Assembly: GCF_000418325.1 (NCBI RefSeq)
Contig: NC_021658.1
Location: 13,868,501-13,932,500 of the forward strand
Origin: Sorangium cellulosum So0157-2
GTDB lineage: Bacteria > Myxococcota_A > Polyangia > Polyangiales > Polyangiaceae
Direction: 5' to 3'
Length of the DNA stretch: 64,000 nt
Shown here: positions 43,484-53,012 of the stretch, piece after piece
Layout of the letters: each line of letters opens with the position of its first letter
Numbering within the stretch: the stretch's first letter is position 1
The notes under the pieces: generated by a model
What the model saw: the letters and a program-made list of their open reading frames with translations, nothing else
The model's database searches: none
Told to the model about the DNA's origin: nothing
Translations under genes and position numbers: made by a program

Positions 43484-44862
43484 GGGCCGGTGGTGGCCGC
43501 ATTGCCGGCGTGCGCGTTCCCATGGAGTGACGGAGATCCATGATCTCCCGTTCCCGCCCTCCTCCCGCTCTCCCGCGATCCTGTTGAAATCTCACCGCCG
43601 CCGGGGGGGCTCTCGTCCTTCGGCGGCGGCGCGCGACGTCGCGGCACGTCGGCGGCCCGCCGCCCCGGCCGACGCGGCGGCGCGCCGTCGACGACGCGCG
43701 CGGCCAACCGCGCGTGGGATCGATCGCGCCGCGTCACGGCCGCCGCGACCACCTCCGGGAACGGTGATCGCGCTCCGGGACGGAGCGAGGCGTTCATCTT
43801 GCATAGCGGGCGGGCTCGACGTCGTGCAGTGCTGTCTCGCTGCAATCCGCGTCACATCGAAAGTGAATTACTTCGCCGCCAGCATCTCTGGAAAGGGCCA
43901 CGGGCGTTCGATCCAACGCACGCCTCGGGCTCTGCCGTCGATGAGGCGCGCTCCATGGAGCGCGCGCCGAGGCGGTGTGCCCGGGCCGCGCGTCATGCAT
44001 TCAGAGATGAAACGCGCGGTGAGCGAGGCTTTCATTGCTGCACAGTCGCTCCCGAGCGCTCATGCGGCTCATCCGGTCGTCACTGGCCAGGGGTCGCAAT
44101 GCTTGTCCACCGGATGGCCACTGCAGTGTCGTCCAGGTGCAGTAGGTCTCGCCGGCGCCGCCTCCATGAGGACAAGCGCGCGTCGGGCGCGCAGAAATGT
44201 ATTTTTATTTACGCTGCCTTGCTGTCGACGTCGGCCACCGCGTCTGCAGACTCGGTATGCCCGACGCTTCGAACGCGTGACTGAACCCACGCCCGAACGC
44301 GCGAACGCGCGAGCCAACGCGCGAACGTCGTCGTGAGGAATTCTCCTACAAAGAATACAGTTGCGCATTTGTCCGCATCGTATATACCACGCTGTCATCA
44401 GATGGAGGAGCACCGACGACTCATCGGACGTCCGCAGCAATGAAGAGAGCTTAACGGTTCTCTCGTTGGCTCTGGTCTCATGATGCACCGGGAGATGCCC
44501 TCGCTGCAGTCCAGGCGATCGTGAGTCGCGCGCTCGCATCATCGCGAGCGCGACGACGACCGAGGAACGCGGCCGCGCCGCGCGGGAGCCGAGCCCATGG
44601 CTCGCGCCGCGCGGCGGCCGCGAAGCGCCTTGCAGGCGAGCGATGCGCCCAGGTGGCCACGCACCAGAGTATTGCGGGGTTGCGTCCCGAGTCGCCCGAC
44701 GGGTGCTCTCTCCAGCGCTAGGCAAGCTGTTCTCGGAGCAGCGCCGACCAACGCCATAGCGCCGCCCAGAACAACATCTGAGGCACCACCCCACTGCACG
44801 TTGGTGGACGTGCGCCGTCATGACGTTGCGGCCGTGTCCTCCCCACGTCACAGGAGAGCCCA
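43484..44862. other. 1.4-kb gene-poor region before the terpene genes
   Basis: Both strands show only frames without motifs or coding bias. GC falls clearly in 44180-44480, with A/T-rich runs such as ATGTATTTTTATTTACG (about 44192-44208). A promoter-like pair TTGCGC (44361-44366), 16 bp, TATACC (44383-44388) points towards the P450 gene 475 bp downstream. The repeated CGCGAACGCGCGA words at 44295-44330 are the only small repeat seen. Confidence 0.45.
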
Positions 44863-46056
44863 ATGACTCGACTGAACTTGTTTGCCCCCGATGTGCGAGA
44901 GAACCCATACCCCTTCTATGCGGCGCTGCGGCGAGAGTCGCCGGTGTGCCAGGTCGAGCCGAACGGGATGTGGGTCGTCACGCGGTACGACGACGTCGTC
45001 GCGGCGCTGAAGGATACGCAGGTGTTCTCGTCGGCGGGGCTGCGCGTCGCCTCCGAGCCGCCTCACCTTCAGCGGCACAACCCCCTGTCCGACTCGCTGA
45101 TCCTCGCAGACCCGCCGCGGCACAGCCAGCTGCGCAACCTCATCGGCCGCGCGTTCACCGCCGCCACGGTCGGCTCGCTGGAAGCAGACATGCGCTCGAC
45201 GGCGGCGCGGCTCGCGGACGAGATGTCGCAGCGGCGCGTGGTCGACTTCGTGTCTGATTTCGCACATCCGGCGCAGGCGAACGTCCTCGTCCAGCTGCTC
45301 GGCCTGGACCCGGCGCGACAGGAGAGCTTCCAGCGCTGGACGACGGACATCCTCGGCGTCGCGGCGATCGCGCCGGACGACGAGCGGCGGCTCTCCGAGG
45401 TGCGCAGGACCATCGACGAGATGGAGACGTGCATGAAAGAGCTGCTGGAGAGCCGCCGTCGCCAGCCGGGGAGCGATCTGGTGAGCGGCCTGCTCCGGTC
45501 GCGGGTGAACGACTGCGCGCTGACCGACGAGGACCTGATGGGCTTTCTCTTCCTGCTCTTCGTCGCAGGGCTGGAGACGGCCGTCACGCTGATGACCCAC
45601 ATGGCGTTGATCCTCGCCCGGCGCCCGGTCTGGATGGATCGCTTGCGGGCGGAGCCCGGGCTCAGCGCGCACTTCATCGAGGAAGTGCTGCGGTTCGAGC
45701 CTCCCGTGCACGCGACGATGCGGCTCACCCTCGCCGAGGCGGAGCTCTCGGGCGTCCGGGTGCCCGCGCACGCCGTGGTGGCGCTGCTCGTGGGCTCGGC
45801 GCTGCGCGATGAGGCGAAGTTCCAGGACCCCGATGTCTTCGATCCGGCGCGCCGCGCGCCGGCGAGCCTGGCGTTCGGCCACGGCGCTCATGCCTGCATC
45901 GGGGCCTTGCTGGCCCGGGCGCAGGCCCGGGTCGTGCTCGAGGAGCTCCTGCGCCGCTACCGGCGCGTCGAGCTCCGCGCCGAGCGCCTCGACTGGAACG
46001 TCTCCCTCAACACCCGTTGCCCGCTCGCGCTCCCCGTCGAGGTCATCCCCGCCTGA
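44863..46056 (+). CDS. cytochrome P450 monooxygenase
   Basis: This 397-residue soluble P450 has the I-helix FVAGLETAVT (~233-242), the K-helix EEVLRFEPP (~274-282, the ExxR pair) and the heme loop FGHGAHACIG (~339-348) with the proximal Cys. AGGAG eight bases before ATG 44863 supports the start. A terpene synthase gene follows on the same strand, so the enzyme probably hydroxylates or otherwise oxidises the cyclised terpene. Sorangium CYP264-type enzymes are known beside sesquiterpene cyclases; membership of that subfamily is only a guess. No ferredoxin or reductase gene is adjacent. Confidence 0.93.
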   Translation: MTRLNLFAPDVRENPYPFYAALRRESPVCQVEPNGMWVVTRYDDVVAALKDTQVFSSAGLRVASEPPHLQRHNPLSDSLILADPPRHSQLRNLIGRAFTAATVGSLEADMRSTAARLADEMSQRRVVDFVSDFAHPAQANVLVQLLGLDPARQESFQRWTTDILGVAAIAPDDERRLSEVRRTIDEMETCMKELLESRRRQPGSDLVSGLLRSRVNDCALTDEDLMGFLFLLFVAGLETAVTLMTHMALILARRPVWMDRLRAEPGLSAHFIEEVLRFEPPVHATMRLTLAEAELSGVRVPAHAVVALLVGSALRDEAKFQDPDVFDPARRAPASLAFGHGAHACIGALLARAQARVVLEELLRRYRRVELRAERLDWNVSLNTRCPLALPVEVIPA

Positions 46057-46130
46057 CGACATCGCCGCCCGCGCGCGGCTCACCACCCATGAAAGCAGAA
46101 GAAGATTCACGGTTTGCGTTGGAGTGTAGG

Positions 46131-47120
46131 ATGTCGTCCGGTCGAACCAGCGTCGTGGTCAGCAAGAACGAAGCGGACCACTTCGAGTATCCGTTCTCTG
46201 CGTCGTGTCACCCCATGGTCGACGCCGCCGAGCGCCGCACGCTGCAGTGGGTGCGCCGGCTGCGGCTGGCGCCCGACGAGCGCGCGCTCTGGCGCATCAA
46301 GGCGGCGAGCGTCGCTCACCTGGCGGGGTGGGTGTTCCCCTCCGCGAACGTGCAGGTATTGCAGGTCGCGTCCGATTTCACGGCCGTGCTGTTCCTGCTG
46401 GACGACGCTTACGACGAGGGCTCGCTCAGCGCGGACCCTCAAGGCGTCGCGAGGCTGAACGAGAAATACCTGGGCGAGCTCTTCGGCTATGTGCAGCCGG
46501 ACATGGACGACCCGCTGACGCGCGGGTTGCTCGATATCCGCGACAGGATCAGGGAAGGTAACCCCCACTTCTTCCTGAACCGCTGGCTCTCGCATTTCCA
46601 GTACTACTACGAGGCCAACCTGTGGGAGGCGAACAACCGCAGGCGCGGGAGGGTCCCACGCCTCGAGGAGTACGTCATGATGAGGCGCTACAGCGGGGCG
46701 GTCTACCCCTACTGTGATCTGATCGAGCTGCTGCTCGATCAGCCGCTGCCCCTGGAGGTCGTCCAGCACCCGCTGCTCCGGAGCGTCCGCGAGATCTGCA
46801 ACGATATCCTGTGCTGGACGAACGACTACTTCTCGCTCGAGAAGGAGCTGCGGTCGGGCGAGGTGCACAACCTGATCGTCGTGCTGCGAGACAGCGACGG
46901 CGTCACGCTGGAGGAGGCCACCGCGCGCCTCAGGCGCATGCACGACCAGCGGGTCGCGGATTACCAGGACGTGAAGGACAAGGTGCTGTCGCTGTGGCCG
47001 ACGGACGGGATCCGCCAGTACCTGGACGCGACCGACGCGATGATCGCGGGCCATCAGCGCTGGGCGATCGCCGCGCTCCGTTACGCCGAGGTGCCCGGGG
47101 TCGCCGCGCACGCCGGCTGA
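46131..47120 (+). CDS. class I terpene synthase (sesquiterpene cyclase type)
   Basis: This 329-residue protein starts at the ATG with GGAG six bases before it; an in-frame ATG at 46089 would add 14 residues. The metal-binding motif is LDDAYDEG (~93-100, a DDxxD/E form) and the NSE triad is NDYFSLEKE (~231-239). The C-terminal RY pair (ALRY, ~318) contacts the diphosphate. These place it with bacterial class I cyclases that ionise farnesyl or geranyl diphosphate. The two-domain length of geosmin synthase is absent, and no methyltransferase for 2-methylisoborneol is present. It follows the P450 gene, and the pair forms a minimal terpenoid cluster. Confidence 0.92.
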   Translation: MSSGRTSVVVSKNEADHFEYPFSASCHPMVDAAERRTLQWVRRLRLAPDERALWRIKAASVAHLAGWVFPSANVQVLQVASDFTAVLFLLDDAYDEGSLSADPQGVARLNEKYLGELFGYVQPDMDDPLTRGLLDIRDRIREGNPHFFLNRWLSHFQYYYEANLWEANNRRRGRVPRLEEYVMMRRYSGAVYPYCDLIELLLDQPLPLEVVQHPLLRSVREICNDILCWTNDYFSLEKELRSGEVHNLIVVLRDSDGVTLEEATARLRRMHDQRVADYQDVKDKVLSLWPTDGIRQYLDATDAMIAGHQRWAIAALRYAEVPGVAAHAG

Positions 47121-47131
47121 GCGCGCGCTTC

Positions 47132-47191
47132 ACGCGTGCAGTTCCGCGTGTATTTACGCGCGCAGTTACGCGTGCAGTTACGCGTGCAACC
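47132..47191. repeat. 12-bp tandem repeat, five copies of ACGCGTGCAGTT
   Basis: Five 12-bp units run from 47132 to 47191 (copies 1 and 4 perfect, the others with one to four changes). Each holds ACGCG, and three hold the palindrome ACGCGT. The array lies between the converging ends of the terpene synthase and the hybrid kinase, and it supplies the last codons and the stop of the kinase gene. Confidence 0.85.
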
Positions 47192-50100
47192 TCGCGGCCG
47201 TGCGCCTCATGGCGTACGCGATGCCCGCCTTGAGGTTGGCCCGCGTCTCTATCGCGCCGAGATCCACGCCCAGCGCGACGAGGCTCTGCGCCACGGCGGG
47301 ACGGAGCCCCGTCAGGATGGCCCGGCTCCCGAGCAGGCCCACGGCGTGGGCCAGGCTCATCAGCCTGCTCGCCACGCTCGTGTCCACGCTCTTCACGCCG
47401 GTGACGTCGACGATCACGACCTTCGCGGCGCTGGCCGCGACGCCCTGCATCGCCGTCTCGATCATCTGCGCAGCCCGCTTGTCGTCGATGGTCCCGATGA
47501 TGGGCATCACCATGATGTCGTCGGTGATCGGGATGAACGGGGTCGACAGCTCGAGCAGCCGATCTCGCTGGCTCCGGATGATCTCCTCCTGCATCTGGAC
47601 GCGCTCCTCCTGCAGGCGGACGCGCTCGGCGAGCTCCACCTGCAGCCTGTCGTTGACGGCGCGGAGCTGCTCGTTGGACCTCCGGAGCTCCTCGGTGCGC
47701 GCGGAGACCTCCCTCTCGAGCCCCTCGTACATCTTCGCGTTCTCGATGGAGATCGCGATCTGCGACGAGAGGATGCCCAGGAGCTCGAGGCGATCCTTCG
47801 TGAAGACGCCGGTCGACAGGTTGTTCTCGAGGTAGAGCACGCCGATCAGCCGGCCTTGACGCATGACGGGAGAGCAGAGCAGCGACTTCGGGCGCTTCTC
47901 CTGGATGTAAGGATCGGTCGAGAACCGGGTCTCCTCCGCCGCGTCGTCCAGGAGGACGCTCGTCTGCGTGCGCTGCACGTAGCTGATGAGCGAGCGCGGG
48001 GCCCTGCCGAACGAGTCGACGGGGACGCTCCTCAGCACGTGCGCTTGCTTCGGCTGGGTGGTCCCTTCCACCTCGACGAAGAGGCCCTCGCCGCGCGCGA
48101 GGGCCAGCGCGCCCGACTGCGCGCCGACGTTCTCGAGCACGATCGTCATGAGGCTCTCCAGCAGCTTCTCCAGGACGATCTCGCTGGCGACGGCCTGCGA
48201 CGCCCTGACGACGCTGAGCACGTCCAGGGTCGCGCCGTCGTGGCTGGTCACCGCCACCGACGAGGGCGGCTCGGGCGTCCCCTCGAGCATGAGGTGCGGA
48301 AACGCGGACACGAGGCTATGGCACTTCGCGTTCGCCCCCCAGAGCGCGTACCCTCGGTAGGCCAGCGTCATGTAGTGGTGAGCGATCTCGTGCCGGCCGA
48401 TGGATCGGTAGAACGCCGACGCCAGCTCGCACGAGAGCGCCTCGTGCTGGATGTACCCATGCTTCCGGGCGCCCTCGATCGCGCGGTCGTACAGGGCCAT
48501 GGCCTCCACCACCTCGTGCTTCACGCGCGCGAGCTCTGCGCTCACGAGGTCGTGCCTGTGGAGGTTGTTCTCCGGGGCGGCGCTCGCCCAGGCCTCGAGC
48601 CGCCGCTGGTTCTCCTCGACCCTGGCGAGCGCGGCGCCCTGCTCGCCCTCCGCCGCGCGGCCCAGCGCGGCGAGGATCGAGAGCGAGTAGTAGAAGTTGT
48701 GCTCGACGACGATGGCCATGCCGCCCACCGCGTCCTGGTACTCCTCGGCGGCGCGGAGGCAATCGTACGCCTGCGCCGTGTGGCCGAAGGTGTACAGCTG
48801 AATCGCCTTCGCCACGTGAAACGAGAAGATCGAGGTCCTGCTCTGCCCGAGGCGCGGCATCATCGTGGTCTCGTCGAAGCTCTCCCCGACGAGCCGCAGC
48901 TTCTCCGCGGACGGATCCTGCAGGCCCTTCACGAGCTGTCGCCAGATGCTGGCGTAATAGAGCGGGTACTGGTTGTTCAGCTTCAGGGAGAGATCGACGG
49001 AGTGCTTCAGCCGCCGCTCGGCCTCGGCGAGCTCGTCGCCCACGAGGAACGAGTGCAGCGAGTGGTGAATCGAGCCGTGAAGCGCGTACTCGATGTCGCC
49101 CGTGTCCAGGCCGACCTGCACGGCGTGCTGCAGCGGATCGAGCGTCTCCCGGAGGTGCCGTTTCCAGTGGTAGATGAGCACGTGCACGGTGGCGTGGATC
49201 TTGGATTCCAGATCGACCGCGCCGAACCGACGGGTGAGATCGATGGCCAGGCCGCCGAGGGCGAAGGCCCGATCGGTCTCGTTCATGAAGCACTGGACGA
49301 CGCCGTAGATCAGATACGCGAACGCGGCGAGCGGCGAGTTGCCGTGCCGTATGCAGATGTCCACCATCGTGAACGCGAACTGCGGGACCAGGGCCGGCTG
49401 CGCGAGGTACACGGCGGGGGTCGCCGTGCACATGATGCGGATCGCCGCACGCATGCGCTCGTTCGTCATCGAGGGGAGCTTCGCCAGGCTGGCCGTGTCC
49501 ACGTCCGGCGGCGGCGCGCTGCGCAGCGGGACGTCGAGCAGGGCGAGCACGCTCAGCGCCAGCTCGATGGCCTCGTTCATCCGGTTCTGCGATAGACAGA
49601 ACTGGATGCGCAGCTCGTAGATCCGGATCTTCTCCAGCACGTCCCTGGCGTGGTCCACGGCGACCTTCGCGCACGCCTCGGCGCGCCCGAAGTCGATCGC
49701 CAGGTACTCCAGCTCGACCAGATCCGTGTAGATGGCGAGCGCCAGATCGTGGTTCGCCTCCCACGCGTCCTCCGGCAGGAAGTCCGCCGCCGCGCGGAGG
49801 CACTGCACCCCGGGGCCGTACGCGGTGGAGCGCCTCGCCTTCTGGCCGGCCCTCAGGTTGAGCAGCGCCGCCTCGTAGCGCTCTCGCCGGTCCACGATCA
49901 GCTCCGCCCCCACGTTGAGGTGCATCACGATGTCGTAGATCCGCTCCTCGATCGACTCGATCGGCGTCTCGCTGATGAGGAGCCGCCCGAGCTCCAGGTG
50001 CGTCCTCTCCTGCTCGATCTGCGTGAGCAGCTTGTAGGCCGCCTGCTGCACGCGGTCGTGCAGGAACTTGAACGTGACCGGGCCCTCCTCGTCGTCGTCG

Positions 50101-52151
50101 AGGAAGCGCGCGATCTTGTAGTCGCCGTCGACGGGCATGACGAGCCCCGCGTCGAGCGCGTCCCAGAGATCCTCGTCGGTGGCGCGCACGTCCTTGTGGT
50201 GGAGGAGGGCGAGGATCCTCAGATCGAACTGGTTGCCGATGCACGCGGCGAGCTTCAGGACCCGCTGCGTCGCCGCGCGGAGCCCCTGGATCCGCCGGAC
50301 CATGAGGTCGACGACGTTGTCCGCGACGTCCATCCGCTCGATGTCGGCGATGTTCCACGTCCAGGCGCCCGTCTCCGAGCTGAAGCGCAGGTGACCCTCG
50401 CGGCAGACGCTCTCGAGGTACTGGATGGTGAAGAACGGGTTGCCGTGCGTCTTCGCGAAGATGATGTCCGAGAGCGGACGGCACTCCTCGGCAGGCGCGT
50501 CGAGCGTGTCGGACACGAGCTGATTCACGTGCTCGGGCGCGAGCGGCCTCAGCGCGATCGTGCGCACGCGCGCCCCGCTGCGCGGCAGCGCGCTCAGCAT
50601 CACCCGGAGCGGGTGCGCGTCGTCCACCTCGTTGTCCCGGTACGACCCGAGCAGGAGCAGGTGGCGGATGTCGGCGTCCTCCAGGAGGACGCTGATGAGG
50701 TTGAGCGAGCCCGTGTCGGCCCACTGGAGGTCGTCGAGGAACAGCACGAGCGCCCGCGTCTTCAGCGCGATCGCGCCGATGAAGCTCCGGAACGTCAGGT
50801 TGAACCGGTTCCGCGTCTCCATCGAGCCGAGGGCCGGCACGGGCGGCTGCTCGCCGAGGATGAGCTCGATCTCCGGGATCACCTCGGCGATGACGCGGCC
50901 GTTCGGGGCCACCGCCGCGAGGATCCGCGCCTTCCAGTCGGCGAGCTCCTCCTTGCTCTCGGTGAGGATCTGCCGGACGATCTCCCGCAGCGCGGCGATG
51001 ACGGCGGCGTACGGGACGTTGCGCGTGAACTGGTCGAACTTGCCGGCGGCGAAATAACCCCCCTGCTTCGCGATCGGCTTGTGGATCTCGCTCACCACCG
51101 CCGACTTGCCGACGCCGGAGTAGCCGGCGACGAGGACGAGCTCCGACGGGCCCCCCGCGCCGCTGATGCTCCTGAACGCCGAGAGGAGCGCGCCCACCTC
51201 CTCCTGCCGGCCGTAGAGCCGCTGCGATATCTGGAGCCTGGTGGGCTTGTCCTTCCTCCCCGGCACGAAATCCAGCGCTGGCGCGCCGTGCTCCAGCATG
51301 TCGAGGCAGGCCTTGAGATCCGCCTTGAGGCCGAAGATGCTCTGATACCGCTCCTCCGCCGTCTTCGACAGGAGCTTCATGATGACCCTGGAGAGCGCCT
51401 CCGGGATCTCCGGCCGGAGGAGGTGCGGCGCGACCGGCGTCTTCGCGATGTGGTGGTGCACGAGCTCCAGCGGATCCGTCGTCTCGAAGGGGAGCCGCCG
51501 CGTCGTGAGCTCGTAGAGCGTGACGCCGAGCGAGTAATAGTCCGAGCGGAAGTCGATCGAGCGGTTCATCCGGCCGGTCTGCTCGGGCGAGATGTACTGG
51601 AGCGTGCCCTCGCCGGCCGACCAGGGGTCGTACACCGCCGCGCGCTCCCCCGGCAGGAGCGAGGCGATGGAGAAGTCCGTGAGCTTCGACGTGCCCACGT
51701 CGCTGTCGACGATGATGTTGCTGGGCTTGATGTCCTTGTGGATGATGTTCCGCTCGTGGATGGCGCCGAGCGTGTCCGCGAGCTGCAGCGCTATCCGGAC
51801 CGACTGCGCGAGCCCGATGCCCCGGCCATTGCCCCTCTCGTCGATTCCCTCATCGATGCCCTCGTCGATGATCGCGCGCAGCGAGCGGCCCGCGAAGTAC
51901 TCCATGATGAGCGCGGCGTAATCGAGGCGGACCTCGAGGTCGTAGACCTTGACGACGCCATCCAGGTCGAGGTTCCGCGTGATCTCGTACTGGCGCTTCA
52001 GGATCGCGACGTTGCGGGTGCCATTGACGCCCTTGCGCGCGACCTTGATGACGCACATCTTGCCCGTGCTCTTCTTCCGGCCGAGGTAGACGCTGCTGCG
52101 AGCTCCGTCGTGCAGCGTGTCGAGCAGCTCGTGATTCGGTAGTTCCACCAT
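47178..52151 (-). CDS. hybrid Ser/Thr kinase - AAA/AAA_16 ATPase - GAF - STAS sensory protein
   Basis: This 1657-residue protein has a Hanks kinase domain (~8-285) with HKDIKPSN near 137 and DFS in place of DFG. A predicted STAND/AAA_16 ATPase follows, with Walker A GYSGVGKS near 345 and the Walker B-like LVLFLDDLQWAD. A long TPR-like helical region (~750-1290), a GAF domain (~1305-1470), a coiled coil with EELRRSNEQLRAVNDRL, and a C-terminal STAS domain (~1544-1650) with VKSVDTSVASRL complete it. The STAS Ser/Thr could be phosphorylated as in RsbR. AGGGGG precedes the ATG. No histidine-kinase core is present. Confidence 0.9.
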   Translation of the reverse strand: MVELPNHELLDTLHDGARSSVYLGRKKSTGKMCVIKVARKGVNGTRNVAILKRQYEITRNLDLDGVVKVYDLEVRLDYAALIMEYFAGRSLRAIIDEGIDEGIDERGNGRGIGLAQSVRIALQLADTLGAIHERNIIHKDIKPSNIIVDSDVGTSKLTDFSIASLLPGERAAVYDPWSAGEGTLQYISPEQTGRMNRSIDFRSDYYSLGVTLYELTTRRLPFETTDPLELVHHHIAKTPVAPHLLRPEIPEALSRVIMKLLSKTAEERYQSIFGLKADLKACLDMLEHGAPALDFVPGRKDKPTRLQISQRLYGRQEEVGALLSAFRSISGAGGPSELVLVAGYSGVGKSAVVSEIHKPIAKQGGYFAAGKFDQFTRNVPYAAVIAALREIVRQILTESKEELADWKARILAAVAPNGRVIAEVIPEIELILGEQPPVPALGSMETRNRFNLTFRSFIGAIALKTRALVLFLDDLQWADTGSLNLISVLLEDADIRHLLLLGSYRDNEVDDAHPLRVMLSALPRSGARVRTIALRPLAPEHVNQLVSDTLDAPAEECRPLSDIIFAKTHGNPFFTIQYLESVCREGHLRFSSETGAWTWNIADIERMDVADNVVDLMVRRIQGLRAATQRVLKLAACIGNQFDLRILALLHHKDVRATDEDLWDALDAGLVMPVDGDYKIARFLDDDEEGPVTFKFLHDRVQQAAYKLLTQIEQERTHLELGRLLISETPIESIEERIYDIVMHLNVGAELIVDRRERYEAALLNLRAGQKARRSTAYGPGVQCLRAAADFLPEDAWEANHDLALAIYTDLVELEYLAIDFGRAEACAKVAVDHARDVLEKIRIYELRIQFCLSQNRMNEAIELALSVLALLDVPLRSAPPPDVDTASLAKLPSMTNERMRAAIRIMCTATPAVYLAQPALVPQFAFTMVDICIRHGNSPLAAFAYLIYGVVQCFMNETDRAFALGGLAIDLTRRFGAVDLESKIHATVHVLIYHWKRHLRETLDPLQHAVQVGLDTGDIEYALHGSIHHSLHSFLVGDELAEAERRLKHSVDLSLKLNNQYPLYYASIWRQLVKGLQDPSAEKLRLVGESFDETTMMPRLGQSRTSIFSFHVAKAIQLYTFGHTAQAYDCLRAAEEYQDAVGGMAIVVEHNFYYSLSILAALGRAAEGEQGAALARVEENQRRLEAWASAAPENNLHRHDLVSAELARVKHEVVEAMALYDRAIEGARKHGYIQHEALSCELASAFYRSIGRHEIAHHYMTLAYRGYALWGANAKCHSLVSAFPHLMLEGTPEPPSSVAVTSHDGATLDVLSVVRASQAVASEIVLEKLLESLMTIVLENVGAQSGALALARGEGLFVEVEGTTQPKQAHVLRSVPVDSFGRAPRSLISYVQRTQTSVLLDDAAEETRFSTDPYIQEKRPKSLLCSPVMRQGRLIGVLYLENNLSTGVFTKDRLELLGILSSQIAISIENAKMYEGLEREVSARTEELRRSNEQLRAVNDRLQVELAERVRLQEERVQMQEEIIRSQRDRLLELSTPFIPITDDIMVMPIIGTIDDKRAAQMIETAMQGVAASAAKVVIVDVTGVKSVDTSVASRLMSLAHAVGLLGSRAILTGLRPAVAQSLVALGVDLGAIETRANLKAGIAYAMRRTAARLHA

Positions 52152-52856
52152 GACTGCTACCCCCTGGAATGATAAGGCTATCGATCCGGCGCGGCGTTCG
52201 GTCTGTGTCGAGAGGGCCCCGGAAAGACGGCAGTCCTCGGGGGCGCGGAGATCGGCTGCGTCGCTGGAAGCGCGCGCGCACCGCGCGAACCGTCGGAAGA
52301 ACGGACGTGCTCGGCGGGGCGCATCACCGTAAGCAATCGAAACGAGCGGCTTGTGTCAAGGTCGAACCGCCGCTTCTCCACCGCACGGATCGTGCGCTCT
52401 CACGCGGGGCTCCGCGGCCGAGACGCCGCGCGTCACGGCTTCGGCGCGCGAGCCCGTTGGAGCGCCGGAGCGAATGCGACGCCGGCCTCTCGTCGCCGTG
52501 CGAGCGCTCACGGCCCCCGCGGCGCAGGCGCGCTCGATGGTCGTGTACATCACGCGATGACGGCTTCTCCCCGCGAGAGCCACGATGCTTTGGGCCCGCG
52601 CGCAGGAAACGCCATGGAACACCAGGATGGACGGAACCCCTTAGGGGAGCTCCTGATATCCGCGGCGAGTCCGCATGTCGACAGGTCATTGGTTGGAGCG
52701 CAATCGGCTCGTGTGCAATCGGGCGAGGCGCGGCGCGATCCACGCGCGGTCACGGCGGCGACGTCGCGGGTGCGGGCCGGGGGCTGAGCTCGTGGTGGGA
52801 AAGGTGGGTATCGCGTGAGCCCATGTGGGGAGAGCGGGACGGCGATGCGGGCCCGC
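52152..52856. other. intergenic region upstream of the hybrid kinase
   Basis: This 705-bp region has no supported gene. Frames crossing it on both strands are Arg-rich shadows. It carries the promoter of the hybrid kinase and, at its right end, the stop of the SRPBCC fragment. No strong palindrome or repeat was seen. Confidence 0.45.
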
Positions 52857-53006
52857 TCAGGCGCCGCACCCGCCGGGCCGGCCCACCGAGCGCGTGGCGA
52901 GCGGCCACCCGTCGGCGATCCGCCGGACGAACAGGTCGAAGGCGTCCGCCCGCGAGAGCGGCACGATCGGCGAGCGCCGGATCGGCGGGGCGACGTCGGC
53001 CGACAT
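52857..53006 (-). pseudogene. N-terminal fragment of an SRPBCC/AHSA1-like protein
   Basis: ATG at 53006 opens a 49-residue frame. Its middle, VPLSRADAFDLFVRRIADGWPLATRSVG, looks like the first helix of START/SRPBCC domain proteins. It then meets a stop at 52857, where ~100 further residues would be expected. It begins seven bases after the gamma-glutamyltranspeptidase stop, so it could once have been co-transcribed with it. The assignment rests on a short stretch. Confidence 0.45.
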
Positions 53007-53012
53007 CGCCGG

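Noticed and set aside
43527..44336. A 269-codon plus-strand gene
   Set aside because: Composition is Arg/Ser/Pro-rich in GC parts and random in AT parts, with no ribosome site or domain.
44069..44908. A 279-codon minus-strand gene in the gap before the P450
   Set aside because: No motif, mixed codon bias, overlap with the P450 start and ribosome site, and low similarity to any protein style seen elsewhere in the window.
44863..47120. Geosmin or 2-methylisoborneol biosynthesis
   Set aside because: The cyclase has one domain, so it is not a two-domain geosmin synthase, and no C-methyltransferase gene is present.
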